From: CAYLGY01 sp964383325
GTDB taxonomy: Bacteria > Pseudomonadota > Alphaproteobacteria > Rhizobiales > Rhizobiaceae
DNA: 15,692 nucleotides
Assembly: GCA_964383325.1 (NCBI GenBank)
Contig: CAYLGY010000060.1
Location: 1-15,692 of the forward strand
Reading direction: 5' to 3'
Part shown: positions 15,565-15,692 of the stretch, in pieces
How the letters are laid out: the number at the start of each line of letters is the position of its first letter
How positions within the stretch are numbered: the stretch's first letter is position 1
Made by a program: the position numbers and the translations under genes
The notes under the pieces: model-generated
Told to the model about the DNA's origin: nothing
What the model saw: the letters and a program-made list of their open reading frames with translations, nothing else
Database searches by the model: none

Positions 15565-15692
15565 CTCGGAAAAACTATCCACCGAATTGACTTTGGTACA
15601 ATGAAGTTTCTTGATTGCTCGAGATCACCTTGTTCAAAATCCCTCCAGATCCCCTCAACCTGTCCGTCTCATTGCAGCTGAATTCGCTACCC

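Larger units (their letters stand above)
15397..15692. other. Gene-free, AT-richer region upstream of the exporter
   Basis: I find no convincing coding sequence on either strand. A divergent LysR-type regulator (LysG/ArgP), often beside such exporters, does not begin within these 296 bases. The stretch is clearly less GC-rich than the rest of the window and carries several small palindromes, listed separately. It probably contains the exporter promoter, which I could not place. Confidence 0.5.

Noticed and set aside
15588..15602. TTGACT and TACAAT resembling a promoter
   Set aside because: Only four bases separate the two hexamers, far from the usual 16-18.
15529..15604. Short plus-strand frame METGDASNDMNHFSEKLSTELTLVQ
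   Set aside because: No good ribosome binding site, no recognisable family and overlaps the palindromes; not supportable as a gene.

Overview
The window looks like high-GC chromosome from an alphaproteobacterium, most likely of the Hyphomicrobiales (Rhizobiales) type. Three things point that way. The liv operon carries a LivG with an internal insert and a small membrane protein of the DUF6867 type. The gene order purH, heparinase-like, rsmB, htpX, with a divergent DUF1674 gene, matches what I recall from that class. A secreted SH3 protein with an arginine/tyrosine-rich tail is also typical. Placement rests on recognised families and remembered gene order, not on a search.

Layout, mostly on the minus strand so read from right to left. 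At the right end (about 14.66-15.69 kb), base composition shifts to lower GC; it holds a LysE/ArgO-type amino-acid exporter gene broken by a single-base frameshift, followed by a gene-free, AT-richer stretch with several small palindromes. A DUF1674 (SDHAF4-like, succinate dehydrogenase assembly) gene lies on the plus strand, divergent from htpX. Then come htpX (membrane zinc protease), rsmB (16S rRNA m5C methyltransferase), a heparinase II/III-like protein and purH (last two steps of IMP synthesis), closely packed and probably cotranscribed. rsmB overlaps htpX by 4 nt and seems to start with TTG; the heparinase-like gene also appears to start with TTG, behind a strong ribosome binding site.

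Next is mmsA (methylmalonate-semialdehyde dehydrogenase, valine/inositol catabolism), preceded by a possible eight-residue leader peptide whose stop codon overlaps the mmsA start. Then comes a secreted SH3-domain protein with a perfect 48-bp tandem duplication, preceded by a pair of phased GCCA-N6-TGGC dyads and ended by a clear Rho-independent terminator. The left third is a complete branched-chain amino-acid ABC transporter operon in the order livH-livM-livG-livF-DUF6867-livJ. Its members overlap or nearly abut, except for a 139-nt gap with a hairpin before livJ.

Together the transporter imports Leu/Ile/Val and mmsA completes a late step of valine breakdown; the rest is nucleotide synthesis, ribosome maturation and membrane quality control. 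I see no mobile element, CRISPR array, tRNA, rRNA or defence system, and no clearly new multi-gene system. The observations worth a second look are small: the mmsA leader peptide, the phased dyads, the conserved but poorly understood heparinase-like and DUF6867 proteins, and the frameshifted exporter.
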